DNA from: an uncultured bacterium
GTDB taxonomy: Bacteria; Bipolaricaulota; Bipolaricaulia; UBA7950; UBA9294
DNA: 9,695 nucleotides
NCBI GenBank assembly: GCA_903859225.1
Contig: CAIOLV010000084.1
Span: forward strand, 1 to 9,695
Direction: 5' to 3'
The notes below the pieces were generated by a model. The model saw only the letters and a list, made by a program, of their open reading frames with translations, was not told where the DNA came from and made no database searches. This document shows, piece after piece, positions 1 to 6,029 of the stretch (position 1 is its first letter; each line of letters opens with the position of its first letter). A program made the position numbers and the translations under genes.

Positions 1-2
1 CC

Positions 3-968
3 GTGGAGAGCTTCGTCATCGACACAACGACGCTCGACCTCGGGCTCGTGCGCTTGACGAGCGCGGAGGCGCGCGTCGACGCGACGGCGGAGCTGATCGA
101 TCCATCCGCCGGCGCCATCGCCCTCACGTCCGCCGCGTCGGGCAGCGGAAAGGGCTCGAGCGGCCTTTCGGTCAGCCTTGGCAGCCTGTTTCCCACCTCT
201 CCTTCGTGCGATGTCTGCGGTGGCGGGCTGCGCGTCGAGCGAACGGCATACGCCCAGGGCGAGTTGGTGTCCCTCGGGGTTCTCAACACCTCGTCGTCGG
301 GGTGGTTCGGAGTCGAGGTCGCTGCAAGCGACGGCACCTTCGTGCGTTGGCTCGGATGGCACTTCGTGACGCACGATACGTGCGAGACGTGGTTCTGGAA
401 CCAGCGCGACGCTCTCGGGTCGCCCGTCGGCGCCGCCATTTACACCGTCAGGCTGCGCGACGGGGACACGCTGCTTGAGTCGGTCTCGTTCGAGGTGCGC
501 CCCAGCGTGAGCTTCACCCTGCCATCGCTTGACGAAGTCACCGTGGGAACCACAGCGTTCGACAGTGGCGTCGCGGGCCTTGCCATCAATGATGCCGTCA
601 GCCAGCTTGCCGCGTCACTCCTCTCGACCATTCTCGCGCACCGCGCCGCCCCGGCCATCGGCGAGCCAACCCCGAGCTTGGAGGAGGAGTCCGCGCCCCT
701 CCTCGGGCAGGTCGCGTCCGTCTTCCCCGACGGTCGCATAGCGATCAACATCGGTGCATCGAGCGGCGTAGCCGTCGGCGACCGATTCGAAGTCCTCGCC
801 GTCGACCACCTCGCCTTCGATCCCGACACCCTGGCCATCGTCGCCTACGACGTGCTCGAGACAAAGGGAGAGATCGAGATTGTCGAGGTGCGCGACCGCG
901 CATCGACCGGCGTCCGCCTCGGCGAGTTCGATCCGCTCGTGGGAGATCTCGTCCGTTTCGTGCCGTAG
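3..968 (+). CDS. CsgG-like protein, C-terminal part, with Ig-like insertion and FlgT-C-like end (5' partial)
   Basis: The reading frame is open to the left edge, so the GTG at 3 is probably not the true start and the N-terminal half is outside the window. Residues about 10-60 (counted from position 3) read like the last strands of a CsgG fold: a 'VDATAELIDPSAGAI' strand followed by a Gly/Ser-rich 'GSGKGSSG' turn. Residues about 180-210 ('TTAFDSGVAGLAINDAVSQLA') resemble the C-terminal helix of CsgG/LpoB-type proteins. Between them, about residues 65-170, lies an extra domain with CDVC (69-72), Cys127 and a 'WNQRDALGSPVGAAIYTVRL' segment like the last strands of FlgD-type Ig domains. Residues about 233-320 ('GQVASVFPDGRIAINIGASSGVAVGDRFEV', given here only as a region) resemble the FlgT C-terminal beta domain. 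CsgG relatives are usually outer-membrane lipoproteins acting in secretion or envelope maintenance; the role here is unknown. The family assignment is by eye and is moderately sure for the C-terminal domain, less so for the rest. Confidence 0.6.
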   Translation: MESFVIDTTTLDLGLVRLTSAEARVDATAELIDPSAGAIALTSAASGSGKGSSGLSVSLGSLFPTSPSCDVCGGGLRVERTAYAQGELVSLGVLNTSSSGWFGVEVAASDGTFVRWLGWHFVTHDTCETWFWNQRDALGSPVGAAIYTVRLRDGDTLLESVSFEVRPSVSFTLPSLDEVTVGTTAFDSGVAGLAINDAVSQLAASLLSTILAHRAAPAIGEPTPSLEEESAPLLGQVASVFPDGRIAINIGASSGVAVGDRFEVLAVDHLAFDPDTLAIVAYDVLETKGEIEIVEVRDRASTGVRLGEFDPLVGDLVRFVP

Positions 969-993
969 GGTCGCTCGTTCCCGCGGATTCGGG

Positions 994-999
994 TAGACT
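994..999 (+). promoter_or_regulatory. possible -10 box (TAGACT) of a leaderless-type promoter
   Basis: TAGACT lies in the 38-base spacer between the CsgG-like gene and the next gene. Seven bases separate it from the ATG at 1007, the distance expected when transcription starts on the start codon itself. No good -35 box or Shine-Dalgarno sequence is visible in the spacer, which fits a leaderless start but does not prove it. Read-through from the upstream gene is the alternative. Confidence 0.3.
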
Positions 1000-1006
1000 T
1001 CCGGCG

Positions 1007-1468
1007 ATGAACCGCCGTTGGATCGGACTGGCCGCAATCCTCGTCGTAGCCTGTGTTGCCGGACAGGCAGCACTCGGCGACGGCCTGCGATCCATCGGCC
1101 TGCGCGTCGTCCTTCCTATAGGCAAGGCGCCGTTCCTCGTCGGCATCGAGGCGACGGGCGATCTCTCGTTCGGACTGCTCACGGGATCCTTCTTTCTTTC
1201 CGCGCGGGGGGAGACGTTGATCACCGCCTCCTGCGACCTGAGCTTGGCGGGCGACGCAGAGGGAAGCCGGACGTTCGTCCGACTCACGACGGGGCTCTTC
1301 TATTTCGACCGCACGGCGTTCCTGCCGTCTGTCCTCTTCGGCGGGGGGCTCGCGGTCGAGGTGCCGGTGTCTTCGTTTCTCGCGGTCGGTGCGGCGGGCG
1401 AGTTCCTCTATCCCCTAGCGTTCCCAGTTCCTCTCGTCTCGGCGTCAGGAAGGTGGCTGCTTCCGTGA
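1007..1468 (+). CDS. exported hypothetical protein, possible small outer-membrane or lipoprotein
   Basis: I do not recognise the family of this 153-residue protein. The N-terminus is a clear export signal: MNRR, then a hydrophobic core (about residues 5-18), then small residues. VVAC at 13-16 satisfies a minimal lipobox, so it may be a lipoprotein lipidated on Cys16; cleavage near AALG (21-24) by signal peptidase I is the alternative. The mature part lacks charged clusters and is rich in Gly, Ser, Thr, Val and Phe, with alternating short hydrophobic stretches ('LITASCDLSLAG', 'TFVRLTTGLFYF', 'VLFGGGLAVEVP', 'FLAVGAAGEFLYPL'), the look of amphipathic beta strands. The end 'GRWLLP' is not a classical aromatic C-terminal outer-membrane signature. 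The gene follows the CsgG-like gene by 38 bases and its TGA overlaps the GTG of glmM, so the two are probably translated together. Reading the same DNA in the glmM frame gives no recognisable protein before the GlmM motif, and the signal peptide supports this frame. Confidence 0.7.
   Translation: MNRRWIGLAAILVVACVAGQAALGDGLRSIGLRVVLPIGKAPFLVGIEATGDLSFGLLTGSFFLSARGETLITASCDLSLAGDAEGSRTFVRLTTGLFYFDRTAFLPSVLFGGGLAVEVPVSSFLAVGAAGEFLYPLAFPVPLVSASGRWLLP
1447..1456 (+). promoter_or_regulatory. ribosome binding site deciding the glmM start
   Basis: AGGAAGGTGG lies inside the 3' end of the exported-protein gene, 8 bases before the GTG at 1465. It is placed well for that GTG and overlaps the other in-frame GTG at 1453, so it favours 1465 as the glmM start. 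Confidence 0.6.
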
Positions 1469-2793
1469 CGCGACTATTCGGGACCGACGGAGTGCGCGGC
1501 ATTGCGAACACAGATCTCTTGCCGGAGTCTGCCGTCTCGTTGGCTCGTGCGGCCGCGGCCGCGCTCTTGCCTCGGGGCGGCCGCGTCATCATCGGCCGAG
1601 ACTCCCGAACCAGCGGCCCGATGCTCGAGGCGGCGCTCGCCGCAGGGTTCGCATCGGCTGGCATCGACGTCGGCCTTGCCGGCATCATTCCCACTCCCGC
1701 CATCTCTTTTCTGATCAAGGATGAAGGCGCGGACTTCGGCGCGGTCCTGAGTGCGTCGCACAACCCTCCGGAGGACAACGGGATCAAGTTCTTCGGAAAG
1801 GATGGCCAGAAACTCACGGTGGAAGAGGAAGAGCTTGTGGAGACGGCGCTCGGAGCCCCTCTGCCGCCGGCGCGGCGAATCGGACGAATCGGGTCGGTCG
1901 ACGCAGCGGCGACGCGCTACGCGGCGTTTCTCACCGGCACCATTGACAGCGACGACGTGGACCTCTCCGGCCTGACGCTCGTCGTCGATTGCGCCTACGG
2001 CGCGACAGGCTCGATCGCTCCGCGGGTGTTCCGCCACCTCGGCGCGCGCGTGATCGAACTCCACACGGAGATGGACGGGGAACGAATCAACGTCGGCTGC
2101 GGATCGACCCACTTGGAGTCGGTCCGCGAGGTGGTGCTGCGCGAACGTGCCGACCTGGGCATCGCCTTCGACGGCGACGGAGATCGCGTCCTTCTCGTCT
2201 CGTCCCAGGGGCAGACGATCGACGGCGACCAGGTCATCGGGATCGCCGCGGTGCATCGATCACGAAAGGGGCCTCTCTGTCCTCCACTCGTGGTCGTCAC
2301 GGTGCTCTCGAATTTCGGGCTCGAGCAGTTCCTACGTGACCACGGCATCGGCATGGTCCGCACGCCCGTCGGGGATCGCCACGTCGCGCAAGCCATGCTC
2401 TCGCACGGCGCCCGACTCGGCGGCGAGCCGTCCGGACACATCATCTTCGCTGACCACGCTCCAACAGGAGACGGGATCCTGACTGCAGTGCAGTTGCTCG
2501 AGATCGCCCACGACGCCGGGGAGAGTCTGGAAGCGCTTGCGCAGGGGATCCCGCTCTACCCGCAGAGTCAGCGAAACGTGTCGTGCCCGTCGATCGACGC
2601 GGCCAAGATCGTGCCTCTCGTAGAGGTAGCACGCCGCGCCCAGGAGAGGCTGGCCGGCCGCGGCCGCGTTATCCTCCGGCCGTCCGGCACGCAGCCGATG
2701 GTGCGCGTGTTCGTGGAGGCCGACAACCGCGAGCTCGCAGACACCGTCTGCGAGGAGGCCGCGGCGGCGATCGCCGCGCGCCTCGCCCACTGA
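1465..2793 (+). CDS. glmM: phosphoglucosamine mutase GlmM
   Basis: GlmM converts glucosamine-6-phosphate to glucosamine-1-phosphate in the cytoplasm, the step before UDP-GlcNAc, and is needed for cell-wall precursors. The 442-residue product has the usual family length. Visible signatures are the N-terminal 'FGTDGVRGIAN', 'GRDSRTSG', the phosphoserine loop 'SASHNP' with catalytic Ser98, the metal-binding loop DGDGDR (Asp236, Asp238, Asp240), 'PVGDRHV', the sugar-binding 'GGEPSGHI' and the C-terminal phosphate loop 'RPSGTQP' starting at Arg405. Family members normally have Glu where Gln410 stands, and usually GEQSGH rather than GEPSGH. The GTG start shares GTGA with the stop of the exported-protein gene. 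An open frame continues upstream to 1018 and beyond, but it has no GlmM-like sequence and runs through another gene. It ends 11 bases before the oppositely oriented gcvPB. Assignment to GlmM rather than another phosphohexomutase rests on the FGTDGVRG start and the SASHNP loop. Confidence 0.95.
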   Translation: MTRLFGTDGVRGIANTDLLPESAVSLARAAAAALLPRGGRVIIGRDSRTSGPMLEAALAAGFASAGIDVGLAGIIPTPAISFLIKDEGADFGAVLSASHNPPEDNGIKFFGKDGQKLTVEEEELVETALGAPLPPARRIGRIGSVDAAATRYAAFLTGTIDSDDVDLSGLTLVVDCAYGATGSIAPRVFRHLGARVIELHTEMDGERINVGCGSTHLESVREVVLRERADLGIAFDGDGDRVLLVSSQGQTIDGDQVIGIAAVHRSRKGPLCPPLVVVTVLSNFGLEQFLRDHGIGMVRTPVGDRHVAQAMLSHGARLGGEPSGHIIFADHAPTGDGILTAVQLLEIAHDAGESLEALAQGIPLYPQSQRNVSCPSIDAAKIVPLVEVARRAQERLAGRGRVILRPSGTQPMVRVFVEADNRELADTVCEEAAAAIAARLAH

Positions 2794-2804
2794 GCTGGGG
2801 ACGG
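2794..2804. other. convergent glmM / gcvPB junction without visible terminator
   Basis: Only 11 bases separate the two stop codons. I see no GC hairpin followed by a T-run on either strand here, so the two transcripts probably overlap at their 3' ends or end by a factor-dependent route. Confidence 0.5.
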
Positions 2805-4253
2805 CTACGACTTGTCGAACGGATACGTCAGGATCGGGTTCCGTGCCGCCTGCGTCTGGTCCAGCCGGCGAACTGGAGCCCGAGTCGGGGCGTCATGCAG
2901 AAGCTCGGGGCGCTCGCGCGCTTCCACTGCAATGGCTTCGAGGATCTCGGCGAACCGATCCAGGGACTCGCGCCCTTCCGTCTCCGTCGGCTCGATCATC
3001 AACGCCTCGTGAACAATGAGCGGGAAGTAGATTGTCGGCGGATGGACGCCGTAGTCGATCAGCCGCTTGGCGATGTCGAGCGTCGAGATGTGATTCGGCA
3101 GGCCCTCCCCCGACAGCACGAACTCATGCTTGCACAAGCGGTCGTACGGAAGCGGGTACGTCTTCTTCAGGCGCTCCTGAAGGTAGTTCGCGTTCAGAAC
3201 CGCGTTCTCGCTGACCGCGCGCAGTCCGGCGTCTCCCAGCTGCAGCAGGTAGGCGTAGGCCCTCACCGCCACAAGGAAGTTGCCGTAGAACGAGTGCACG
3301 CTGCCGATCGACTTCGGGTGATCCCAGTCGAGGCGGATCGTCTCTCCCATCTTCTCGATCCACGGCACCGGCAGGTAGTCGACGAGCGGCTGGGACACGG
3401 CCACCGCGCCGGCCCCCGGCCCGCCGCCGCCATGCGGCGTCGACAGGGTCTTGTGCAGATTGAAGTGGAAGACGTCGGCGCCCATGTCTCCCGGACGCGC
3501 TCGCCCGATGAATGAGTTCAGGTTGGCGCCGTCAAAATAGCACAGCCCCCCGGCATCGTGCACCGCACGAGTGACCTCGAGGATGTTCTCTTCGAAGATG
3601 CCGAGCGTGTTCGGAACCGTGAGCATGATGCCGGCCACGGTTGAGTCGAGCTCCGCGCGCAGGGCATCGAGGTCGACCGTGCCGCGGTCATTCGATCGGA
3701 TCTCGGTGACCGAGAATCCGGCCATTGCCGCAGAAGCGGGATTCGTGCCGTGCGCCGAATCAGGAAGGAGCACGCGCGTCCGACCCGGTTCGCCGCGCTC
3801 TTCGAAGTAGCGCTTGAACAGGAACATACCGGTGAGTTCGCCGTGCGCGCCGGCGACCGGCTGCAGGGTGACAGCGGCCATGCCGGAGATTCCCCGCAGG
3901 AGCCCCGAGAGCTCGTACAGGAGGCCGAGCGTCCCTTGGCTCAGGGCCTCGTCGGCCCGCGGGTGGGCGCCCACAAACCCTGGCAGGCGCGTAACGTCCT
4001 CGTTCAGCTTCGGGTTGTACTTCATCGTACAGCTGCCGAGCGGGTAGATGCCGTCGTCGACTCCGTAGTTCAGCTTCGAGAGCGCCGTATAGTGACGCGC
4101 GACGTCCCCTTCGCAGAGGTTGGGAATGCGCGGCGCCCGCGCCCGTACGAGGTCGCTGCCGAGCACATCGCTCGGCGTCCGGGCCGGCACGTCGCTTGAG
4201 GGGAACAGGCCGCCCGCCCCTTCTCGTAAGGCGTGATCGAACAGGACCTTCAT
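2805..4253 (-). CDS. gcvPB: glycine dehydrogenase (decarboxylating) subunit 2, GcvPB
   Basis: GcvPB is the PLP-carrying half of the split glycine decarboxylase (P protein). With GcvPA it decarboxylates glycine and passes the aminomethyl group to the lipoyl arm of GcvH. The 482-residue length is normal for this subunit. The PLP lysine is Lys268 in 'HFNLHKTLSTPHGGGG'; 'PLGSCTMKYNPK' (71-82), 'QPVAGAHGE' (131-139), 'DSAHGTNPASA' (165-175) and 'DGANLNS' (241-247) are other typical active-site segments. The ATG at 4253 overlaps the TGA of gcvPA (ATGA), so translation is probably coupled, which suits a 1:1 subunit ratio. The gene is last in a gcvH-gcvPA-gcvPB run and no gcvT follows. Nothing is truncated or odd in the sequence. 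Confidence 0.97.
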   Translation of the reverse strand: MKVLFDHALREGAGGLFPSSDVPARTPSDVLGSDLVRARAPRIPNLCEGDVARHYTALSKLNYGVDDGIYPLGSCTMKYNPKLNEDVTRLPGFVGAHPRADEALSQGTLGLLYELSGLLRGISGMAAVTLQPVAGAHGELTGMFLFKRYFEERGEPGRTRVLLPDSAHGTNPASAAMAGFSVTEIRSNDRGTVDLDALRAELDSTVAGIMLTVPNTLGIFEENILEVTRAVHDAGGLCYFDGANLNSFIGRARPGDMGADVFHFNLHKTLSTPHGGGGPGAGAVAVSQPLVDYLPVPWIEKMGETIRLDWDHPKSIGSVHSFYGNFLVAVRAYAYLLQLGDAGLRAVSENAVLNANYLQERLKKTYPLPYDRLCKHEFVLSGEGLPNHISTLDIAKRLIDYGVHPPTIYFPLIVHEALMIEPTETEGRESLDRFAEILEAIAVEARERPELLHDAPTRAPVRRLDQTQAARNPILTYPFDKS

Positions 4254-5572
4254 CGCTTTCCTCCCAGGACGGACAACACTCGATCGAGCTCCTTCCGCGA
4301 GCGTTGTTCCGTCACCGCGATGCGCAGGGAGTTCTTGACGCCGAGGGACTCCAGTTCGTTCGGATCCTCGACGAGGAACCCCGCGTCGGCAAGTCGACGC
4401 CGCGCGGCGCTTGCCGGTTCCGTCAGCCGGACGACGAACTCGTTGAAGAACGGGCCGTCGAACGCGAGTCTCACTCCCTTCAGTCGTCCGATCCCGTCCG
4501 CCAGATAGTGCGCCTTGGCCAGGTTCAACTCGGCCACTTGCCGCAGTCCGTCCGCTCCGATGCTCACCAAGTAGACGGTCGCCGCCAGGGCGCAGAGCGC
4601 GGAGTTCGTGCAGATGTTCGACGTCGCGCGTTCTCGGCGGATGTGCTGTTCCCGTGTCTGCGCAGCCATGGTATAGCCGGGCTTCCCATCGGCGTCGACG
4701 GTGCGACCGACGACTCGGCCGGGAAGCTGACGGAGGTACTCACCCTTCGTCGCGAAGAGCCCCAACAACGGCCCTCCGAAGCCCATTGGCAGGCCGAGGG
4801 ACTGACCTTCCCCCACCACGATGTCGGCGCCGAACGCGCCGGGAGGCTCAAGGAGTCCGAGCGCCAGAGGATACGTGACGACGATAAGGAGCGTGTCGCC
4901 CAGCGCGGCCTTCAGGCCGCCGAGCGACTCGATCACTCCGAACGCGTTGGGGGACTGCACGACGAGTCCCGAAACGTCATGCGGTGCTCGATCCCACGCA
5001 CAGCGCCCGGACGCGTCGAAGGGAACGTCGACCAGCTCGATTCCCGCCGCCCAGGCGTACGTCGCGAGAACCCGTCGGAACTGCGGCAGGAGGTTGGCCG
5101 CGACGGCGACGCGCCGCCGCTTGCGGATGCGGTCCGCCATGAGCACGGCCTCGGCGAGCGCGGTCGCCCCGTCGTACATCGAGGCGTTCGCGATCTCCAT
5201 CCCCGTCAGCTCACACACGAGAGTCTGGAACTCGAACATGGCTGTGAGCGTGCCCTGGCTGATCTCGGGCTGGTACGGCGTGTACGCGGTATAGAACTCG
5301 GAGCGCCCGAGGATGTGCCCGACGATGCGCGGCACGTAGTGGTCGTAGATGCCGCCGCCAAGGAGCGATACACGCTTCGCAGCGTCGCTCGCCTCGGCCC
5401 AACGAGTGAGTTCGCCCAACACCTCGAGTTCGCTCCGCGGCGCGAGCCCCAGAGGCTCGAATTTCGCCAACACCTCTTCTGGGATGTCGGAGAAGAGCTC
5501 GTCGATGCTCTCTCGCCCGATCGACTTCAGCATCTGCCGACGATCGGCGTCGGCGTTCGGAAGGTAGCGCAT
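4250..5572 (-). CDS. gcvPA: glycine dehydrogenase (decarboxylating) subunit 1, GcvPA
   Basis: GcvPA is the N-terminal half of the split P protein. It has the aminotransferase-like fold but no PLP lysine and forms an alpha2-beta2 complex with GcvPB. The 440-residue product starts with the family hallmark 'MRYLPNADADRRQMLKSIG' and 'SIDELFSDIP', which also fixes the start at 5572. Further signatures are 'GGGIYDHYVPR' (72-82), 'YTPYQPEISQGTLTAMFEFQ' (97-116), 'ANASMYDGATA' (128-138) and, later, 'GEGQSLGLPMGFGGP', 'GKPGYTMAAQTREQHIRRE' and 'TSNICTNSAL'. Thirteen bases separate it from the gcvH stop, and no strong Shine-Dalgarno sequence is visible in that gap. Its stop overlaps the gcvPB start. 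A single-chain GcvP is the alternative in other bacteria, but here the two halves are clearly separate frames with an ATGA junction, which is the usual split form and not a frameshift. Confidence 0.97.
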   Translation of the reverse strand: MRYLPNADADRRQMLKSIGRESIDELFSDIPEEVLAKFEPLGLAPRSELEVLGELTRWAEASDAAKRVSLLGGGIYDHYVPRIVGHILGRSEFYTAYTPYQPEISQGTLTAMFEFQTLVCELTGMEIANASMYDGATALAEAVLMADRIRKRRRVAVAANLLPQFRRVLATYAWAAGIELVDVPFDASGRCAWDRAPHDVSGLVVQSPNAFGVIESLGGLKAALGDTLLIVVTYPLALGLLEPPGAFGADIVVGEGQSLGLPMGFGGPLLGLFATKGEYLRQLPGRVVGRTVDADGKPGYTMAAQTREQHIRRERATSNICTNSALCALAATVYLVSIGADGLRQVAELNLAKAHYLADGIGRLKGVRLAFDGPFFNEFVVRLTEPASAARRRLADAGFLVEDPNELESLGVKNSLRIAVTEQRSRKELDRVLSVLGGKR

Positions 5573-5585
5573 GGCGAGGGAATTC

Positions 5586-5963
5586 TCAGGCGATCAGCGC
5601 TTGGTAGGCCGCCGCGTCGAGGAGGCCGTTCGCCTCGGACGGATCGGAGATCTCGAGCAAGACGATCCACCCCTCCGCGTGCGGAGCCTGGTTCACCATT
5701 TCCGGCGAGCTCTCGAGGGAGTCGTTGACCGCCACGACCTTGCCGCTCAACGGGGAGAACACGTCGCTGACGGCTTTCACGGACTCGACGGTGCCAAGAT
5801 GGCCGCCCTTCTTCACGACCGTGCCCATCGACGGGAGCTCGACGAACACGACGTCCCCCAGTTCCGCCTGGGCGTGGTCGGTGATGCCGACGCGGGCCTG
5901 CTTCCCCTTGATCTCTACCCACTCATGTTCTTTGGTGTAGCGAAACGCCGCCGGGTACGTCAT
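5586..5963 (-). CDS. gcvH: glycine cleavage system H protein
   Basis: GcvH is the lipoyl carrier that shuttles the aminomethyl intermediate between the P, T and L proteins. The 125-residue product has the family start 'FRYTKEHEWV', the central 'GDVVFVELPSMG', the lipoylation site 'ESVKAVSDV' with Lys63, and the C-terminal 'GWIVLLEISDPSE'. I chose the ATG at 5963 because GGAGG lies five bases upstream and the resulting N-terminus has the normal family length. The ATG at 5975 would add MEAS and is preceded only by a weak TAGG. It is the first gene of the gcv run, followed by gcvPA after 13 bases, and is probably read from its own promoter in the gap after dnaB. Confidence 0.95.
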   Translation of the reverse strand: MTYPAAFRYTKEHEWVEIKGKQARVGITDHAQAELGDVVFVELPSMGTVVKKGGHLGTVESVKAVSDVFSPLSGKVVAVNDSLESSPEMVNQAPHAEGWIVLLEISDPSEANGLLDAAAYQALIA

Positions 5964-5968
5964 GGATG

Positions 5969-5973
5969 CCTCC
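5969..5973 (-). promoter_or_regulatory. ribosome binding site deciding the gcvH start
   Basis: GGAGG on the minus strand, with a 5-base spacer CATCC before the ATG at 5963. It overlaps the alternative upstream ATG (5975), whose own upstream sequence is weak, so it favours the shorter GcvH. Confidence 0.7.
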
Positions 5974-6000
5974 ATCGAACCTACAAGAGTCGTAAACCGG

Positions 6001-6029
6001 ATTATACGTCCAACCTGCGCGGGCCTCAG
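6001..6029 (-). promoter_or_regulatory. probable gcv operon promoter (TATAAT -10)
   Basis: On the minus strand a perfect TATAAT (6001-6006) stands 37 bases before the gcvH start at 5963. Seventeen bases further upstream is CTGAGG (6024-6029), which matches the -35 consensus TTGACA at three positions and contains the dnaB stop codon. The predicted RNA leader is only about 30 bases, too short for a glycine riboswitch. The -10 is convincing; the -35 is weak. Confidence 0.55.

Noticed and set aside
1018..1464. Long open frame in phase with glmM extending far upstream of its start
   Set aside because: The extra 149 codons are Arg-rich with no GlmM similarity and lie out of frame inside the exported-protein gene. 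The Shine-Dalgarno sequence and the FGTDGVRG motif place the start at 1465.
2583..3515. 310-codon open frame on the plus strand across the end of glmM and opposite gcvPB
   Set aside because: It covers two well-supported genes in other frames, has Arg-rich composition and no recognisable motif or ribosome binding site.
4240..4260. Frameshift splitting a single glycine decarboxylase gene into two
   Set aside because: Both parts carry the start and end signatures of the standard GcvPA and GcvPB subunits and join with a normal ATGA overlap, so this is the natural two-subunit form.
4196..5728. 510-codon open frame on the plus strand opposite gcvPA
   Set aside because: It is antisense to the clearly conserved gcvPA and gcvPB/gcvH ends. 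Its product is Arg-rich, low in hydrophobic core and resembles no family; such frames arise in GC-rich DNA opposite real genes.
5976..6025. Glycine riboswitch ahead of gcvH
   Set aside because: The spacer is only 50 bases to the annotated dnaB stop, far too short for the glycine aptamer, and no conserved core is seen.
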